DNA from: Oceanobacillus sp. Castelsardo
GTDB lineage: Bacteria > Bacillota > Bacilli > Bacillales > Amphibacillaceae
Assembly (NCBI RefSeq): GCF_001659985.1
Contig: NZ_LYCS01000008.1
Span: 62,001-126,000, forward strand
Direction: 5' to 3'
Length of the DNA stretch: 64,000 nucleotides
Of this stretch, positions 50,016 through 58,578 are shown in pieces (the stretch's first letter is position 1; each line of letters starts with the position of its first letter). Position numbers and translations under genes: made by a program. The notes under the pieces are model-generated. The model saw only the letters and a program-made list of their open reading frames with translations. It was not told the DNA's origin and made no database searches.

Positions 50016-50759
50016 TTATTTTGGATCATTTCGGTCAGCATATACAGCCATCGCATCCCTCATAAATGCCGCAAGTCCTTCTCCAAACTTATCAATATTT
50101 TTAGTAAATCTTTCATCATCCACATACATTTGTCCAAGTCCTCTGAAAGCATCAAGGGAGTAATTACCAATTTTGTTTAAATAGATGTACCATAAATGAA
50201 TCTTTTCCTGTGCTATATCTGAATCAGGAGACTCATTACGAACCTCAGCTAGTTTTCTATAAATATCATTAAATTCCTTTTCTAATGTTTCTTTCTCATA
50301 CTTAGATAGTTTGTTTATTGTAGCATTAGATTCATCTACAACATTATCTCCCCATTTTTTTCTAGCTTCATCCTCATATGGGTTATGACTAAAATCAAAC
50401 CCCTCAAATTTCTCTTTATCTGTCATCTTAATTTCCCCTTTCTGGTGTTGAATAGTCTTATCTATCGTTTGAATCATGTCATCAATGCGCTTTCTTTTTT
50501 CTATCAACATCCCTCTCTGAATCTCCAGCGCTTCTTCTTGCTTATAAAAAGGGCTATTCATAATCTCTTTTATTTTCTTTAAGGTAAATCCGATCTCCTT
50601 AAAAAATAATATCTGTTGTAATCTTTCCAAATTCTCTTCCGTATAAACACGGTATCCGGTAGTAGATATTTTCTCCGGACTTAACAAACCTATATTATCG
50701 TAATGATGGAGCGTACGGATACTTACTCCAGCAAGCTCGGATACTTTTTTTACATGCAT
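50016..50759 (-). CDS. MerR-family regulator with TipAS ligand-binding domain (Mta-like)
   Basis: A 247-aa regulator: MerR winged-helix domain (residues 1-70, VKKVSELAGVSIRTLHHYDNIGLL), a coiled-coil dimerisation helix (about 75-115) and a TipAS-type drug-binding domain (about 135-240). Relatives such as B. subtilis Mta activate multidrug exporter genes and their own promoter. Its own promoter has the 19-bp spacer typical for MerR activators (50782-50812). No exporter is adjacent, so targets may lie elsewhere. Confidence 0.9.
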   Translation of the reverse strand: MHVKKVSELAGVSIRTLHHYDNIGLLSPEKISTTGYRVYTEENLERLQQILFFKEIGFTLKKIKEIMNSPFYKQEEALEIQRGMLIEKRKRIDDMIQTIDKTIQHQKGEIKMTDKEKFEGFDFSHNPYEDEARKKWGDNVVDESNATINKLSKYEKETLEKEFNDIYRKLAEVRNESPDSDIAQEKIHLWYIYLNKIGNYSLDAFRGLGQMYVDDERFTKNIDKFGEGLAAFMRDAMAVYADRNDPK

Positions 50760-50781
50760 TGTCTGGCCTCCCCTTAATCAC

Positions 50782-50812
50782 ACTATAAGGCATTACGTAA
50801 CGTTAGGGTCAA
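50782..50812 (-). promoter_or_regulatory. MerR-type promoter with 19-bp spacer
   Basis: On the minus strand TTGACC (50812 to 50807) and TATAGT (50787 to 50782) are 19 bp apart. The spacer, CTAACGTTACGTAATGCCT, holds the ACGTTACGT dyad seen in Mta/BltR-like sites. It lies 22 bp upstream of the start codon, so autoactivation is expected. Confidence 0.8.
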
Positions 50813-50925
50813 CTCTTTTTAAATGACCTTGTTATGGGTTATGGCCCAATCTTCACTATAACTATATCCATCTAGACTTTTCCCCATATAATGTAAAGAA
50901 ATAATTTTAGGGGGGAATAGATATA

Positions 50926-51438
50926 ATGAACCATTATCATCCTCATCAGCATTATTCACCATATTTTGATGATGAAAGGCAATTTAATTTACCATGGTTT
51001 TTATTTAATCAAATGTTTGGAAACACTGGGGGATACCCTGGAACGGGACCGGGATATCCCGGAGCAGGACCAGGATATCCTGGTGGAGGATTCCCGGGGG
51101 CCGGACCTGGGTTTCCTGGTGGAGGTTCTCCAACTGGCCCTGGACATTTCCCAGGACAACCAAATACGCCGGGTCAGGGAGAACAAGCAGGACCACCAAC
51201 AGCACCACCACCTAATTTCACTCCTCAAAAATCGCAAACCCAGGTCTTTGCAATAGATCCTGGTGGAATACGTGGTTGCTTATATCGTTTCACTTATGTT
51301 TGGTTAAGAAGAGATGCTTTCTGGTATTACCCAACCTTTGTTGGAAGAAGATCTATAGCGGGTTGGAGATGGAATGGTTGGAGATGGGTATACTTCGGAA
51401 TAGACCTTGACCACATAGAATCCTTTCAGTGTTTTTAA
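50926..51438 (+). CDS. Gly/Pro-rich repeat protein with conserved Trp/Tyr-rich C-terminal domain
   Basis: A 170-aa protein in three parts: a His/Tyr-rich start (HYHPHQHYSPYF), a low-complexity stretch (about residues 36-95) of GYPGxGPGYPGG-type repeats, and a compact C-terminal domain of about 55 residues, FAIDPGGIRGCLYRFTYVWLRRDAFWYYPTFVGRR then GWRWNGWRWVYFGIDL. No signal peptide or membrane segment is seen. The composition suggests a structural or surface role, possibly in the spore, but I do not recognise a characterised family. GGGGG precedes the ATG. Confidence 0.8.
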   Translation: MNHYHPHQHYSPYFDDERQFNLPWFLFNQMFGNTGGYPGTGPGYPGAGPGYPGGGFPGAGPGFPGGGSPTGPGHFPGQPNTPGQGEQAGPPTAPPPNFTPQKSQTQVFAIDPGGIRGCLYRFTYVWLRRDAFWYYPTFVGRRSIAGWRWNGWRWVYFGIDLDHIESFQCF

Positions 51439-51512
51439 CTAAATAGGAAATAGTTATTGGTGCAATCAAATTCCCTCCTTATTCATAACTTGGATTAAAA
51501 GGAGGGATAACC

Positions 51513-51707
51513 ATGAACATTTTAGCCCTTTTATATTTAGCTGCAATAGCTGCTGGTTTTTCACTAATTGGAATAACAATGGTTACTTCACTCTTTACTG
51601 GTTCGTTTGCAACCTTAATTGTGTGGATTGGGGCAATTACAGTAATCGTATTTTCATTGGCTATCATTTTTCTCGGACTCCGCGCGCTCTTAAAAAAACA
51701 CTTTTAA
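51513..51707 (+). CDS. Small two-helix membrane protein
   Basis: A 64-aa hydrophobic protein with two predicted membrane helices (about residues 4-27 and 33-57) and a basic C terminus RALLKKHF. I do not assign a family. AAAGGAGGGATAACC gives a strong ribosome binding site, and a terminator follows, which supports a real gene. It is 74 bp after the Gly/Pro-rich gene and probably co-transcribed with it. Confidence 0.75.
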   Translation: MNILALLYLAAIAAGFSLIGITMVTSLFTGSFATLIVWIGAITVIVFSLAIIFLGLRALLKKHF

Positions 51708-51733
51708 TCTAGGTTATTTTAATTAGAATTAAT

Positions 51734-51779
51734 AAAAAACCTTCACCTATTCCAACTTCGGCACAGGTGAAGGTTTTTT
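51734..51779. terminator. Bidirectional terminator before the BCCT gene
   Basis: AAAAAACCTTCACCT pairs with AGGTGAAGGTTTTTT; it serves the small membrane protein gene on the + strand and the BCCT gene on the minus strand. Confidence 0.9.
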
Positions 51780-51784
51780 ATATT

Positions 51785-53329
51785 TTAATATCTATTTACT
51801 TTCTTTCTCATTTCTCTTTCCCATATTAGACCTTGTTGTAGGGCCATTTTTCTAGCAATTCGTGGTGCGTTCCATAATGGCGGTAATATAAGAAGTGATA
51901 CAGGTACTGCTGTTATGACTATCGAATTTTGAATAGCTGCAATACTGTTCTCTCCAATAGTCAAAATCATTACAGTAGTAAGACCGAAGATAACTGCCCA
52001 AAATACACGAAGCCATTTTTTCGGATGATCGTTACCTTCTAACGTTGCAGCTACGGTATAAGCCATTGTATCCGTTGTTGTTGCAACAAAAATAATAGAA
52101 ACTAATAAAAAGGCTAGCCCAAATAATGTCGGCATTGGCAATTGACTCGTTATTGCCATTACTGCTGCCTCCATTCCACCTTCACTTAAGGCAGTAGAGA
52201 TAACTCCCGGATTTTCGATTTCAAAGAACACTCCTGTTCCACCAACAATGGAGAACCAGAAGTTTGTTACTAATGGTGCAACAATAGAAACAGCAATAAT
52301 TAGTTCTCGTATCGTTCTACCGCGAGAAATTCGGCTAATAAAAACAATTAACATAGGTGCATAACCGATAAACCAGCCCCAGAAGAAGATAGTCCATCCA
52401 CCTAACCAATCATGATCACCACGATATAAACTCATTTCAAAGAAGTTTTGAAGATGAAACCCTGTTCCACCTATAAAGGCATCGAGGATGAAAGCTGTTG
52501 GACCAATAACAAGTATTATAAGTGCTATAAGTATAGTGAATTTAACATTATAATTACTTAAAATATAGATTCCACGATCAACCCCTGTTGCAGCTGAAAT
52601 CCCAGCAATTGTTACTAAAATTAAAACAACAAGGATACTTATCGTTAATGTATTAGGAATACCAAATAGGTGATTTAAACCATACGATATTTGTAAACCT
52701 AAAAAACCTAAAGGTCCTAGAGTCCCTGCTACCGTTGCAATAATAGAAAAAGCATCTGCTGCGGTACCAATTACACTTTTATGATAAATTTTCTCTCCAA
52801 AAATCGGATACAATAATCCTCTCGGTCGTAATGGTAATTTCTTTGTGTAGTGGACGTACATCATTACAATTGTAGCTAACGTACCTAGAATCGCCCAAGC
52901 AGTAAAACCCCAATGTAAATATGATTGCGCAAAGGCTGAAGGAATATTGTTAAATTCACCGCCGCCAAATAATGGTGGTGTTTGCATGTAGTGGTTCATC
53001 GGCTCTGAAGCAGCCCAAAACACACCTCCACTAGCAAGCAACGTAACTAATATCATCGAAACCCAACCAAAAAAGCTATACTTGGGCTTATCCATATTCC
53101 CTAACTTTACTTTTCCATATTTAGAAAAGGCAAGCCCTAATCCAATAAGAAAGTTTAATAGAAGTAAAACTTGCCAATAAGCTCCAAAGAATTCAGCAGA
53201 AAGAGAGAATAATTTGTCTATCCCGCTTCCAACCATATCACTATTTATAAACGATAAAACGATAAATAAAATTAAAAATCCACCACTTAAAATAAATACA
53301 GGCCAATCTAGTTTTTGTTTTGATTTCAC
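51785..53329 (-). CDS. BCCT-family transporter (glycine betaine/choline/carnitine type)
   Basis: A 514-aa secondary transporter with twelve predicted helices. LLASGGVFWAASEPMNHYMQTPP in helix 3-4 and GGWTIFFWGWFIGYAPMLIVFISRISRGRTIRE in helix 8-9 are the BCCT signatures. In true betaine carriers the latter reads close to WTxFYWAWWxSWSPF; here aromatic positions differ (FFWGWFIGYAPM), so the substrate may be another quaternary or carboxylic compound. It fits a salt-tolerant organism. A consensus sigma-A promoter is 157 bp upstream. Confidence 0.87.
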   Translation of the reverse strand: MKSKQKLDWPVFILSGGFLILFIVLSFINSDMVGSGIDKLFSLSAEFFGAYWQVLLLLNFLIGLGLAFSKYGKVKLGNMDKPKYSFFGWVSMILVTLLASGGVFWAASEPMNHYMQTPPLFGGGEFNNIPSAFAQSYLHWGFTAWAILGTLATIVMMYVHYTKKLPLRPRGLLYPIFGEKIYHKSVIGTAADAFSIIATVAGTLGPLGFLGLQISYGLNHLFGIPNTLTISILVVLILVTIAGISAATGVDRGIYILSNYNVKFTILIALIILVIGPTAFILDAFIGGTGFHLQNFFEMSLYRGDHDWLGGWTIFFWGWFIGYAPMLIVFISRISRGRTIRELIIAVSIVAPLVTNFWFSIVGGTGVFFEIENPGVISTALSEGGMEAAVMAITSQLPMPTLFGLAFLLVSIIFVATTTDTMAYTVAATLEGNDHPKKWLRVFWAVIFGLTTVMILTIGENSIAAIQNSIVITAVPVSLLILPPLWNAPRIARKMALQQGLIWEREMRKKVNRY

Positions 53330-53485
53330 GTTTTTCCTCCTAATTTTTTAGGAGCAAGCGTCTAAAATTTAATATTGCTTTGCCATTAAAGACCGTTGGA
53401 TGGAATTGAATAAAAGAGGTTTCACACACTAAATGTATTCAATGACAAATCCACCAACTTGCTCTATCTTTTGACACAGTTTCCC

Positions 53486-53514
53486 ATTATAGTAGACTGT
53501 ACAAAAATCGTCAA
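53486..53514 (-). promoter_or_regulatory. Sigma-A promoter of the BCCT gene
   Basis: Minus strand TTGACG (53514 to 53509), 17 bp, TATAAT (53491 to 53486), giving a leader of about 150 nt. Confidence 0.75.
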
Positions 53515-53613
53515 ATAGCCTCGTTTAAGAAAACCCCCTCACTTTCTTAATATCTTTATATTTAATTGATTATTCTGAATAATTTTAGTGTATAGCGATT
53601 GTTTAAATAATCG

Positions 53614-54441
53614 CTATATATTATTATTTATAATTTCATCAACTGTAGACTCTACATCTTTACGTGACATCTTTTCTTCACCGTTTTGCATTACGTATAA
53701 AGTCTTTTTAGCTAATGATAAAGGAATTTTACAGAACAATAGTATTTTCTTCGTTTCTATCGATTTTATGTATTGGTCAGCCATTTTTAAATTCTCTTCT
53801 GCGTAATGAAATAAGTTTTCTCTAGTCCAGCCATCCGGCAGAAAACGGACCCCACGTTCTGCATCTTCATCCTGATTTCTAAGCATATTAACAGCTTGTA
53901 ATCCCCTACCATAGCCAATAGCTAATTCATAATTAGCATCTGTGTTATCATACCATTTCCAAATATCAGATAACATGACACCGACGAGACCAGCAACATA
54001 ATAGGTATAATCATCTAAATCAGCTTTAGTCTGAATAACAAAATCCTTTTTAACCCATTTCGCCATACCTTTTGCCATAATACTTGTTGATTCTTTAACT
54101 TTTTCCGCTATTCCCTCTGGGCATACGGAAATCCAATCAGACATTCTTAATGTTACTTCCGGTAAATCAGCTACGTAAGGCTTTAGTAATTCTTTATAAG
54201 CTAATTCGTCAAATGATGTTTCCTTTAATAATTCACTTATAGAATGTAAAAGTTCCTGCTTTACCTCAGGATTAAGGGATTCGTGATCCTCAATCTCATC
54301 TATTGCTCGCATACATAAATATGCGGCCCCTACAGTCATCTTTAACGTGTGGTTTAACAAACTAATTGGAATGTAGAAGGTTCTGCTTGTATCTTTTAAT
54401 ACACGCATTGCATCTTTTTGAAGTTTCTTTTCTTTACTCAT
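53614..54441 (-). CDS. Squalene/phytoene synthase-family protein, YisP-like
   Basis: A 275-aa all-helical isoprenoid-synthase fold protein. The first Asp-rich motif is DEIED (residues 48-52). The region of the second reads NMLRNQDEDAERG (185-197). In carotenoid synthases such as CrtM this region is NILRDVGED; here the first Asp is Asn189, while Glu192 and Asp193 remain. B. subtilis YisP, a farnesyl-diphosphate phosphatase, is likewise altered in these motifs as I recall. So it may dephosphorylate FPP rather than join two prenyl groups. No other carotenoid gene is near. Confidence 0.75.
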   Translation of the reverse strand: MSKEKKLQKDAMRVLKDTSRTFYIPISLLNHTLKMTVGAAYLCMRAIDEIEDHESLNPEVKQELLHSISELLKETSFDELAYKELLKPYVADLPEVTLRMSDWISVCPEGIAEKVKESTSIMAKGMAKWVKKDFVIQTKADLDDYTYYVAGLVGVMLSDIWKWYDNTDANYELAIGYGRGLQAVNMLRNQDEDAERGVRFLPDGWTRENLFHYAEENLKMADQYIKSIETKKILLFCKIPLSLAKKTLYVMQNGEEKMSRKDVESTVDEIINNNI

Positions 54442-54662
54442 TTACTTGCTTTTCTCCTTCCATGTCTCGTCAACAGTATAACAAAAATTCCAATTTAATT
54501 CTCCGTTTATACACGTCTGTATTTTTTATTTTTTATACCCTGTTTTTCAAAAAATAAACCCTTTTTCTTCAAAATTGTTAAAACATTTTCCTGCACTTGT
54601 AATTACTATTAAATAATCATACTATAAGAAAAGGATTCTCAACTAGAAAGGTGCCTAAATTC

Positions 54663-55817
54663 ATGGATAAACGTGTTTATTTATTAACTATTGTTTCCTT
54701 TGTGGTTGGAATGGTTGAATTAATTATTGGAGGAATATTAGATTTAGTAGCGAATGACTTGGGAGTTACGCTTGGACAAGCAGGGTTGCTTATAACGGTT
54801 TTTTCATTAACGTTCGCGATATCAGGACCTATCCTATCCTTCTTAACTGCAACAATTGAGAGAAAAAAGTTGACCATTATAACGTTATTCTTTTTCCTAA
54901 TAGGAAACATAATTGCTGCCATTAGCCCATCTTATACGATTCTTTTTATTGCAAGAATTATATCCGCTGCAAGTAGTTCCTTACTTATCGTACTTTGTGT
55001 TGTAATGGCAGCGACTATTGTAAAGCCGGCATATCGTGCTAGAGCTATAGGTATTGTAAATATGGGAGTTAGTGGTTCCATTGTTCTTGGTGTACCAATT
55101 GGATTAGTGCTTGGAAATTCATTTGGATGGCGAGCACCATTTATCATGATTACTATTCTCACCTTATGTTCAATAACTGGTATCTACCTCTTAATGGAGA
55201 AAGTTGGTGCCGAAAAACCATTATCCTTATCGAAGCAATTTGCGTCACTTAAAGATGATAAGATATTATTTGCTCATATGACTACGTTTCTTCTACTAGC
55301 AGGCCATTCCACTTTATATACTTACTTAACCCCATTCATAAAGGATTATATTGGTTTAAGTGAAACGTGGGTTAGTATTATTTACTTTGTTTTCGGCATT
55401 GCAGCAGTATGTGGCGGTGCAATCGGAGGTTTATTCGGGGATCGCTTTGGTTCTAAAAGAACAATCAAGATGGTTATTGTTATTTTTAGTATCGCTATTC
55501 TAACGATTTCACACACAACATTTCTTTTACCATTATTTTTGTTCAATTTAATCATTTGGAGTATGATGAGCTGGGCTGTTACACCACCAATGCAAAGTCA
55601 CTTAATGGCAACTGCACCAGAAACCTCTAATATTCAAATTAGCTTAAACAATTCATCACTTCATTTAGGTATTGCAGTAGGCGCGTCAATAGGAAGTGTC
55701 ATCATTGATATGACATCCGTAGCTAACAACGCAACAATTGGAGGACTGCTTGCTATACTCTCGTTTGGAACTGCTTCCCTTTCCATGAGAAAAAGGCATC
55801 GTATTCAAACCAACTAA
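54663..55817 (+). CDS. MFS transporter, DHA1 family (PbuE/AraJ-like)
   Basis: A 384-aa carrier with twelve predicted helices. VSFVVGMVELIIGGILDLVANDLGVTLGQAGLLITVFSL at the start and the motif A-like GGLFGDRFGSKRTIKM in the middle loop are typical of DHA1 exporters that include purine-efflux and arabinose-efflux proteins. The substrate is unknown. The ATG at 54663 is spaced about 9 nt from GAAAGGTG, so I prefer it over the GTG at 54651. Confidence 0.85.
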   Translation: MDKRVYLLTIVSFVVGMVELIIGGILDLVANDLGVTLGQAGLLITVFSLTFAISGPILSFLTATIERKKLTIITLFFFLIGNIIAAISPSYTILFIARIISAASSSLLIVLCVVMAATIVKPAYRARAIGIVNMGVSGSIVLGVPIGLVLGNSFGWRAPFIMITILTLCSITGIYLLMEKVGAEKPLSLSKQFASLKDDKILFAHMTTFLLLAGHSTLYTYLTPFIKDYIGLSETWVSIIYFVFGIAAVCGGAIGGLFGDRFGSKRTIKMVIVIFSIAILTISHTTFLLPLFLFNLIIWSMMSWAVTPPMQSHLMATAPETSNIQISLNNSSLHLGIAVGASIGSVIIDMTSVANNATIGGLLAILSFGTASLSMRKRHRIQTN

Positions 55818-55852
55818 AATGAACTCCAATGTACAAGGTTTATTTTCATTGT

Positions 55853-55884
55853 AAAAAGGTTATAGTTGGAACTATAGCCTTTTT
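55853..55884 (+). terminator. Terminator of the MFS gene
   Basis: AAAAAGGTTATAGT pairs with ACTATAGCCTTTTT around four bases; the pairing includes the U tail. Confidence 0.85.
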
Positions 55885-56059
55885 AATTCCCAGCAATTAT
55901 TACCATTTTCACAAACATTATATCCAAGAAAGGTAGTTGGAATTTCGACAAATTACTTGTAACAAATTAGACACAAAAAAGATATTGATTATATAAAGCG
56001 TTTTCATATATAATAAGTATAGTGAATAAATTCACAATTAATGAAAGGGAGTAATGGTC

Positions 56060-56431
56060 ATGAATACAAATTTAGCTAAAAAATATACAATTATAAAAAG
56101 AAAGCTAAACAATGCACCAATATCAACAACATATACGTACCATACACCCGGCAATATTCGTTTAAAAACCATCAGAAATAATATTCCTGATTATCATACA
56201 GCAACGATCACAATTGATGAATCAATTAACTTACCTAAACCTGGAACTTATAACATTAAGATAAGACTCGGTAAAAATTGGTACTTAGGAGTTGCTTTCC
56301 TATCCCAATCTACTGATCAAGAAAACAAACGAATGATTAAGGTATTTATAAAAGATTACTTGGACATACCTACTAATGAAAATATAGTCATTGCTTGGTG
56401 TTTAAATAGGAAAAATTATTATAGGAGATAG
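56060..56431 (+). CDS. Hypothetical protein
   Basis: A 123-aa basic protein (many Lys and Arg, ending KNYYRR) without membrane segments, cysteine pairs or a recognised family. Predicted strands in ATITIDESINLPKPGTYNIKIRLGKNWYLGVAFLSQ suggest a small beta-rich domain. GGGAG is 8 nt before the ATG at 56060, preferred over the ATG two codons upstream. A hairpin terminator starts at the stop codon. It stands alone between two transporter genes. Confidence 0.65.
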   Translation: MNTNLAKKYTIIKRKLNNAPISTTYTYHTPGNIRLKTIRNNIPDYHTATITIDESINLPKPGTYNIKIRLGKNWYLGVAFLSQSTDQENKRMIKVFIKDYLDIPTNENIVIAWCLNRKNYYRR

Positions 56432-56464
56432 AGGCCTTGATGAATTGGCTTCTACTCCTTTTTG
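56423..56464 (+). terminator. Terminator of the hypothetical gene
   Basis: AGGAGATAGAGGCC pairs with GGCTTCTACTCCT (small bulges) and is followed by TTTTT. The stem begins at the last codon. Confidence 0.7.
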
Positions 56465-56586
56465 TTTCTCACATTTTTTGAATACCTATAAATAACGCGA
56501 TACAATTGGAACATATCGCCTTTTTAAACTATACTTATTTTAACAAGGAATAAACGGTTAATTTTAAATTGGAAAGGAAAACCATT

Positions 56587-57726
56587 ATGAAACAAACAAA
56601 TCGGTTTATTAAATTTATGGGTGGACAAAACCTTGTATACTTATTAGTTTTATTTATCCTAATCGGTATTACTATCTTTATTTATAATAAAGTTTCATTT
56701 ATATTCCATCCAGTCATCGTGGTCTTTTCAACGATTACACCACCAATTATTTTGGCTTTTATCGCTTATTATCTTTTAAATCCAATTGTAGATATTTTAG
56801 AGAAGTTTCGTATCAAACGGATATGGGGAATTATTATGCTTATAATTGGTATTGGTGGATTATTAACAGGGATTATTTTATTAATCGCCCCATCGATTGA
56901 AGTACAAGTAAAAGAGTTAGCGAAGAATTTCCCTACTTATTTAAGCCATTTTGGGAATGAAATTACGATGTGGTTACAAAGTTCCTTTTTAGGTCCATAC
57001 TATGATGAGGGATATAACTGGTTTGTTACTAACTTTAGTAATATACCTGGCATGATTGGAACTTATATAGTAAATGCCTTTCAGGGATTTAAAAACATAG
57101 CAAACACTGTCACAAATGTCTTTGTTTCCATTTTAACTTTCCCCTTCATCTTGTTTTTCCTATTAAAAGATGGAACTCGTTTTAAGCATTTTTTCCTAAA
57201 ATTATTACCACCACGATTCCGTGATGATACAAATCAGATCCTGAAAAACATGGATACTCAAGTCGGATCTTATATTCAAGGGCAAATTATCGTTGCAACA
57301 TGTATTGGTTTACTATTATTTGTTGGCTACAATATTATTGGTCTCGACTATGCGATCACTCTTGCCATAGTCGCTGCTGTAACAAGTGTAATTCCATACC
57401 TTGGACCAACATTAGCAATAATTCCAGCAGTTATCATTGCAATTGTTCATTCACCTTTCATGCTTTTAAAACTTGCTATCGTTTGGATTATTGTTCAATT
57501 CCTAGAGGGAAACTTGATCTCCCCGAATATCATGGGCAAAACCATGCAGATCCATCCTTTAACGATTATTATCGTTTTACTTGTTGCAGGTAATTTATTT
57601 GGATTAATTGGAGTTATTTTGGGGATACCGGGATATGCTATTCTGAAAGTGTTAGTTTCTTATTTATATAATAAATTCAAAATACGTTACAATCATTTTT
57701 ATGGAGATGACTGCGGTAAGTATTAG
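56587..57726 (+). CDS. AI-2E-family transporter (PerM/YtvI-like)
   Basis: A 379-aa membrane protein with about eight hydrophobic segments. SIEVQVKELAKNFPTYLSHFGNEI is the soluble segment between helices 3 and 4, and VIPYLGPTLAIIPAVIIAIVHSP plus QFLEGNLISPNIMGKTMQIHPLTIIIVLLVAGNLFGLIGVILGIPGYAILKV is the family C-terminal core. Members are annotated as AI-2 exporters or sodium/proton antiporters; which applies here is unknown. The ATG at 56587 follows AAAGGA by 9 nt, and the upstream TTG at 56569 is rejected. Confidence 0.87.
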   Translation: MKQTNRFIKFMGGQNLVYLLVLFILIGITIFIYNKVSFIFHPVIVVFSTITPPIILAFIAYYLLNPIVDILEKFRIKRIWGIIMLIIGIGGLLTGIILLIAPSIEVQVKELAKNFPTYLSHFGNEITMWLQSSFLGPYYDEGYNWFVTNFSNIPGMIGTYIVNAFQGFKNIANTVTNVFVSILTFPFILFFLLKDGTRFKHFFLKLLPPRFRDDTNQILKNMDTQVGSYIQGQIIVATCIGLLLFVGYNIIGLDYAITLAIVAAVTSVIPYLGPTLAIIPAVIIAIVHSPFMLLKLAIVWIIVQFLEGNLISPNIMGKTMQIHPLTIIIVLLVAGNLFGLIGVILGIPGYAILKVLVSYLYNKFKIRYNHFYGDDCGKY

Positions 57727-57740
57727 AAAAGTTCCTAAAT

Positions 57741-57776
57741 AAAAATAGTGTCTTCGAAAAGAGACACTATTTTTAC
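57741..57776. terminator. Bidirectional terminator between the AI-2E and FSA-like genes
   Basis: AAAAATAGTGTCT pairs with AGACACTATTTTT around an 8-nt loop between convergent genes. Confidence 0.85.
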
Positions 57777-57782
57777 GAAAAA

Positions 57783-58463
57783 TTAAGAATTTGTAAGGTT
57801 GGTATGATCAACACCGTAAAGAGTTGTCCATTGGTTTTTAAAATCAGCAACATCAGTTGGGGTTGTCGGAAAAGCTATCATTTTTTCAATAATTTCTGGA
57901 GCAACTGTTACTGTTTCTGAACCAGCCAAACATACATCATGAACTTGTTGTAAGTTTTTAAAGCTAGCCGCTAAGATTTCACAAGGAAGATCATATATTT
58001 TAAATAATTGAGCGATTTCTTCCACAACTCGCACACCATTACCGGATAGATTATCAATACGGTTAACGTATGGTGCTACATATTTCGCACCAGCCATTGC
58101 TGCAATTAACGCTTGGAATGCAGTATACACTGTTGTTGCTAATGTAGGTATATTCTCTTCCTTTAGCGATTGCATTGCTCTAATTCCTTCTTCCGTTACA
58201 GGAATTTTCACAACAACATTCCCCGGAATTTTACTTGTCACAAATCGAGCTTCATCAACAATTTCTTCCGCTGTTTCTCCAATAGCTTGGACAAATAATT
58301 CTTTATCTTCTCCAATTATAGAACGAATCTCTTGAACAACTTCCAGATATGGCTTTCCTTCTTTCACCAGAATAGAAGGATTAGTGGTCACACCTGATAT
58401 TGGATAGTATTTATTTAATCGGGTTATTTGCTCCGTACTTGCCGAATCAATATATAGTCTCAA
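57783..58463 (-). CDS. Fructose-6-phosphate aldolase/transaldolase-like protein
   Basis: A 226-aa class I aldolase barrel of the TalC/FSA group. LYIDSASTEQI at the N terminus, GVTTNPSIL, and the Schiff-base lysine in NVVVKIPVTEEGI are diagnostic; APYVNRIDN and ILAASFKNLQQV follow. Short members act either as transaldolase or on fructose 6-phosphate, giving dihydroxyacetone and glyceraldehyde 3-phosphate. As last gene of the sorbitol operon it could process the fructose 6-phosphate formed. Start is TTG at 58461-58463 with AGGGG 9 nt upstream; the ATG at 58481 has no ribosome binding site. Confidence 0.85.
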   Translation of the reverse strand: MRLYIDSASTEQITRLNKYYPISGVTTNPSILVKEGKPYLEVVQEIRSIIGEDKELFVQAIGETAEEIVDEARFVTSKIPGNVVVKIPVTEEGIRAMQSLKEENIPTLATTVYTAFQALIAAMAGAKYVAPYVNRIDNLSGNGVRVVEEIAQLFKIYDLPCEILAASFKNLQQVHDVCLAGSETVTVAPEIIEKMIAFPTTPTDVADFKNQWTTLYGVDHTNLTNS

Positions 58464-58523
58464 ATTTTCTTCCCCTCTCATTAGAAAACTTAGCGTTTGC
58501 TATTGCAAAACCTTAGTTACACT

Positions 58524-58557
58524 TTTCGGTGGGACGAATAATCCCGCCCCACCGAAA
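58524..58557 (-). other. Intercistronic hairpin in the sorbitol operon
   Basis: TTTCGGTGGG pairs with CCCACCGAAA around a GC-rich 14-nt loop, between the dehydrogenase and aldolase genes. There is no T tail, so it is more likely an mRNA-stabilising or processing structure than a terminator. Confidence 0.6.
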
Positions 58558-58578
58558 GGTTACAATATGCTAATTTAT

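Noticed and set aside
51001-51237. Antisense frames rich in Arg, Ser and Trp opposite the Gly/Pro-rich gene
   Set aside because: The repeats in the sense gene create open antisense frames; no initiation signals are present.
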